Below are positions 5,119 to 6,865 of a stretch of 6,865 bases of DNA, in pieces. The DNA comes from a bacterium (GTDB taxonomy: Bacteria; Patescibacteriota; Minisyncoccia; Phycocordibacterales; UBA2100), in the NCBI GenBank assembly GCA_030698935.1, contig JAUYLR010000014.1, positions 1 to 6,865 on the forward strand, read 5' to 3'. The notes beneath the pieces are model-generated. The model did not search any database. It was not told the origin of the DNA and saw only the letters and a program-made list of their open reading frames with translations. Every line of letters starts with the position of its first letter. Positions within the stretch are counted from its first letter, which is position 1. A program made the position numbers and the translations under genes.

Positions 5119-6201
5119 CTAGATACTGACGCTCGCCGTGTTGTTGTTCTCGCTCAATTCGTTCACCTGGTTTGCGGGGTCAACCGATACATGAAATGCC
5201 CCGCCGGGGACAGCGTTCTTGAAGCGGAGCATGTTCTCAATGCTTGCACCGCGTGCGAGCGAAACCTGTGCGGGCGAGGCATAGGCATAATCGGGATATA
5301 TCGGAAGCTGTGCGGTAAAGTACCACGTGCCGGTTGATGTGCCTCCAACATTTGAAATCAAGAAGCGCACGGCGACTAATTCTTCGGGCGATGTGGGCTC
5401 GCGGGAAACGATTTCTCCGCTGATTGGGTCAATAACGCCGTGCGACAAAATGCGCACGGAGAGGTCGGGTAGCCCCGGTACGCGCACCGCAAGGGTCTCT
5501 GCCTGCCCGCCTGCCTTCGCGCCTGACTGCGAGCTTCGCTCAGGCAGGCCGGCAGGCGCGGGCAGGTTACTGACTTTGGGTTCCGGTGCGGGAGAGATTT
5601 TTGCGGTAGTGGCCGGAGAGGCGTTCACTGCATTGATGATTGTCACGGATGCGTTGCCCTGCGCCCGCGATACGGGAGTGCCGGTAGCGGCAGGCGCGCT
5701 CGGAATAAAAATAATGGAAAGAGGAACATCAAGCGAAGATGTACCGGAAAGAACGGGCGTCACTTTGAATGTGTTGTCTTTGGAGGGCATGGTGTATCCG
5801 ACTCCGCACGGAATCTCGCTTTGCGTGCCGGCCGCGATGGTCGTCTTAAATTGGAATCCCTCGCGGCACTGATAGAGGAGCGCGTATGTTCCCGGGGCTT
5901 TAGGCGTGTATCTCCAGAGAATGGGGAACTCCTCGCCGGTGGGAATTTTTGTTTTTGGCACCGTCACCACTATTGATTTGGAGGAAGCGGAAAAGAGCCC
6001 CGTGAACCATGATTTAGACAACACACCCAAATTAAAGAGCCCCCAAAAGACTATCGCAATCAAGATGACTAATCCGGTGACCGCAAGAATGTTGGAAAAC
6101 AGTCCCGTCTTCGCCGTCTCTTTCCGCGGTTCTTTGGAAACCTCTTTCCGCACCTCAATTTTCTGTAACTCAATCTTCTGCACCTCAGTTTTATCAGCCA
6201 T
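5119..6201 (-). CDS. Membrane-anchored CARDB-domain surface protein
   Basis: A 360-residue protein. Residues 1-36 are a charged, presumably cytoplasmic tail with a 5-residue repeat (VQKIE, LQKIE, VRKEV, from residue 7). A membrane segment spans about 37-60 with no signal peptidase site evident. Outside, residues about 76-166 look like a beta-sandwich with Cys112 and Cys132, a possible disulfide. Residues about 167-245 are a Pro/Ala/Ser/Thr-rich linker. Residues 246-360 fit a CARDB domain (cell-adhesion-related domain found in bacteria): PDLSVRI at the start, VRFLISNVGG in the middle, and the diagnostic ending VDPANQVNELSENNNTA. CARDB domains are extracellular beta-sandwiches linked to adhesion or to binding other surface components; the partner here is unknown. 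The start at ATG 6201 is supported by a promoter that begins transcription almost on it. The gene converges on gyrB and diverges from the KH gene. The linker contains an in-frame palindromic repeat. Confidence 0.8.
   Translation of the reverse strand: MADKTEVQKIELQKIEVRKEVSKEPRKETAKTGLFSNILAVTGLVILIAIVFWGLFNLGVLSKSWFTGLFSASSKSIVVTVPKTKIPTGEEFPILWRYTPKAPGTYALLYQCREGFQFKTTIAAGTQSEIPCGVGYTMPSKDNTFKVTPVLSGTSSLDVPLSIIFIPSAPAATGTPVSRAQGNASVTIINAVNASPATTAKISPAPEPKVSNLPAPAGLPERSSQSGAKAGGQAETLAVRVPGLPDLSVRILSHGVIDPISGEIVSREPTSPEELVAVRFLISNVGGTSTGTWYFTAQLPIYPDYAYASPAQVSLARGASIENMLRFKNAVPGGAFHVSVDPANQVNELSENNNTASVSI
5502..5566. repeat. Nested palindrome inserted in the CARDB protein linker
   Basis: CCTGCCCGC (5502-5510) pairs with GCGGGCAGG (5558-5566); CTGCC (5511-5515) pairs with GGCAG (5551-5555); GCCTGA (5521-5526) pairs with TCAGGC (5540-5545); and GCGA (5529-5532) pairs with TCGC (5536-5539) at the tip. 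The whole forms one long interrupted hairpin. It encodes about residues 212-234 of the CARDB protein, inside the Pro/Ala-rich linker, and keeps the frame open. Confidence 0.75.
6151..6195. repeat. Three 15-base tandem units in the CARDB gene 5' end
   Basis: Three 15-base units begin at 6151, 6166 and 6181 and share the pattern (C/T)A(C/A)CTCA followed by a T-rich half. Read on the minus strand they encode the repeated pentapeptides of the cytoplasmic tail. The 15-base period keeps the frame, so the copy number could vary without breaking the gene. Confidence 0.65.
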
Positions 6202-6208
6202 GCCTGCG

Positions 6209-6236
6209 ATTGTTCCATATTACGGGCACTTGTCAA
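6209..6236 (-). promoter_or_regulatory. Promoter of the CARDB gene, apparently leaderless
   Basis: On the minus strand a perfect -35 TTGACA (complement of 6231-6236) is followed after 16 bases by AACAAT (complement of 6209-6214; 4 of 6 to the -10 consensus). Transcription would begin around 6202, at the ATG at 6201. If TAATAT slightly upstream serves as the -10 instead, the leader is still only about 10 bases, but its -35 would be poor. Confidence 0.5.
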
Positions 6237-6247
6237 TTAAACAGCCC

Positions 6248-6337
6248 GTAGCTTGCAGCTGGTAGCCGGTAGCAAATTCAGCTTGGAACACGATTGTTCC
6301 TCGGTGTATGGCTACGAGCTACAAGCTACTGGCTACA
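6248..6337. repeat. Inverted heptamer arrays with a central hairpin, between divergent genes
   Basis: Left arm: four 7-base units of consensus GTAGCNN starting at 6248, 6255, 6262 and 6269. Right arm: four units of consensus (A/G)GCTACN starting at 6310, 6317, 6324 and 6331. Positions 6245-6267 match the complement of 6310-6332 at 20 of 23 bases. The 34-base spacer contains a perfect small hairpin, GGAACA (6285-6290) with TGTTCC (6295-6300) around CGAT. It lies between the CARDB promoter and the KH gene promoter, overlapping neither. Confidence 0.8.
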
Positions 6338-6349
6338 AGCTCTCGCACG

Positions 6350-6378
6350 TTGACCCCCCAGCGCTTTTCTTGTATCCT
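6350..6378 (+). promoter_or_regulatory. Promoter of the KH-domain gene
   Basis: TTGACC at 6350-6355 (5 of 6 to the -35 consensus), a 17-base gap, and TATCCT at 6373-6378 (4 of 6 to the -10 consensus). Transcription would start near 6385, leaving a leader of about 25 bases with AAGAAG at 6399-6404, five bases before the ATG at 6410. Confidence 0.55.
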
Positions 6379-6409
6379 CCACCGTATTACAAGACCGTAA
6401 GAAGATGGC

Positions 6410-6766
6410 ATGACAGATATGGAACAAGACCAGCAGTTTTTGGAGTATGTGGTTAAGGCATTGGCGGATTTTCCGGACGACGTAAAAATTACCCGCACAG
6501 TTGACGAGATGGGCGTCTTGCTCGTGCTTTCCGTCAACAAGGACGACATGGGAAAGATTATCGGGCGTTCCGGTCAGACTGCGAAAGCGATACGGACGGT
6601 TTTGCGCGTCGTAGGAATGAAGAATGACGCGCGGGTAAATTTGAAAATAGAAGAGCCGGAAGGAAGCGAGCGGGCACCGCGCGAAGGTATGAGCGCGAAA
6701 CCGGCCGAACCGTACGTCCGCGACACGACTGTTGAGGATGTGATTAGGGATTTGAAAGCGGAGTAG
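6410..6766 (+). CDS. khpA: KhpA-like KH-domain RNA-binding protein
   Basis: A 118-residue cytoplasmic protein. Residues about 8-81 match the small single-KH-domain family KhpA/YlqC: helix FLEYVVKALADFPDDVKI, strand VLLVLSVNKDDMGKIIG, then the RNA-gripping GxxG loop as GRSG (52-55), followed by QTAKAIRTVLRVV and the strand VNLKIEE. In Firmicutes KhpA pairs with KhpB (Jag) and binds many RNAs, affecting cell division and envelope growth; whether that holds here is unknown. The family is usually about 75-80 residues; this one has an extra charged tail of about 35 residues (SERAPREG to the end) that I do not recognise. The start is ATG 6410, which has AAGAAG five bases upstream; ATG 6419 is an alternative. 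A three-codon frame ATG-GCA-TGA (6405-6413) overlaps the start. It is transcribed away from the CARDB gene, and the stop is followed after two bases by a nonamer repeat. Confidence 0.85.
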   Translation: MTDMEQDQQFLEYVVKALADFPDDVKITRTVDEMGVLLVLSVNKDDMGKIIGRSGQTAKAIRTVLRVVGMKNDARVNLKIEEPEGSERAPREGMSAKPAEPYVRDTTVEDVIRDLKAE

Positions 6767-6768
6767 CG

Positions 6769-6859
6769 TTGTAAATGTTGTAGCTGTTGTAAATGTTGTA
6801 AACGCCAAAAAACGAGGCGATTTGAACGATTAGAACGTATAGAACGTTTACAACATATA
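6769..6859. repeat. Inverted nonamer arrays after the KH gene, possible terminator
   Basis: Left arm: four 9-base units of consensus TTGTAAATG starting at 6769, 6778, 6787 and 6796. Right arm: four units of consensus GAACGTNTA starting at 6824, 6833, 6842 and 6851 (the last diverged). ATGTTGTAAACG at 6793-6804 is perfectly complementary to 6845-6856, a 12-base stem. The spacer is 19 bases. The element starts two bases after the KH stop and could act as its terminator, though no T tract follows inside the window. Confidence 0.8.
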
Positions 6860-6865
6860 TGCTCC

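Noticed and set aside
4723..6859. Tandem arrays considered as CRISPR
   Set aside because: Units of 7-9 bases are contiguous with no unique spacers of 30-40 bases and no cas genes nearby.
1..6865. Recoded TGA (glycine) as in Gracilibacteria/Absconditabacteria
   Set aside because: None of the six genes ends in TGA, but none needs TGA as a sense codon either; all six read fully in the standard code.

Overview
The window looks like a piece of a Patescibacteria (candidate phyla radiation) genome, most likely Parcubacteria-type. This is inferred from gene content and style: small single-pass surface proteins (PEGA and CARDB type), few and short intergenic gaps, and many palindromic or short-period repeats both between and inside genes. 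No rRNA, tRNA or taxonomic marker gene is present, so the assignment rests on overall resemblance. The six genes use TAA or TAG stops and read through in the standard code.

Layout. 1-1351 (+): the 3' end of a membrane glycosyltransferase (GT2, QxxRW motif), then 13 bases later a membrane-anchored PEGA-domain protein; probably one operon for cell-surface work. 1352-1492: a convergent gap with a GC-rich hairpin. 1493-2638 (-): a single-chain phenylalanyl-tRNA synthetase in which the alpha-type catalytic core is fused directly to the anticodon-binding (FDX-ACB) domain, the architecture of the mitochondrial enzyme rather than of bacterial PheS/PheT. 2696-2809 (+): a stranded piece encoding the last ~37 residues of a normal bacterial PheT, ending in its own stop codon. 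2880-5015 (+): gyrB, with a near-leaderless promoter and two unusual extra segments. 5119-6201 (-): a membrane-anchored CARDB protein. 6410-6766 (+): a KhpA-like KH-domain RNA-binding protein. No stretch above about 210 bases lacks a gene.

Two themes stand out. First, the PheRS locus looks like a gene-replacement scar: a one-chain enzyme sits head to head with the tail of the pheT it may have displaced, and its promoter lies at the junction. Second, the window holds four repeat elements built on one plan: four copies of a 7- or 9-base unit, a spacer of 19-44 bases, then four copies of a second unit, which in the three intergenic elements is largely complementary to the first. Each element has its own unit sequence. 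Three lie in intergenic gaps. The fourth lies inside gyrB and encodes exactly the extra residues that separate its TOPRIM region from the QRYKGLGEM motif. Separate palindrome clusters encode the GyrB N-terminal tail and part of the CARDB protein linker, so repeat DNA seems to be tolerated in flexible protein regions.

Functionally the genes are a mix: envelope/surface proteins (GT2, PEGA, CARDB) interleaved with core information processing (PheRS, gyrase B, KH RNA-binding protein). No single pathway joins them.
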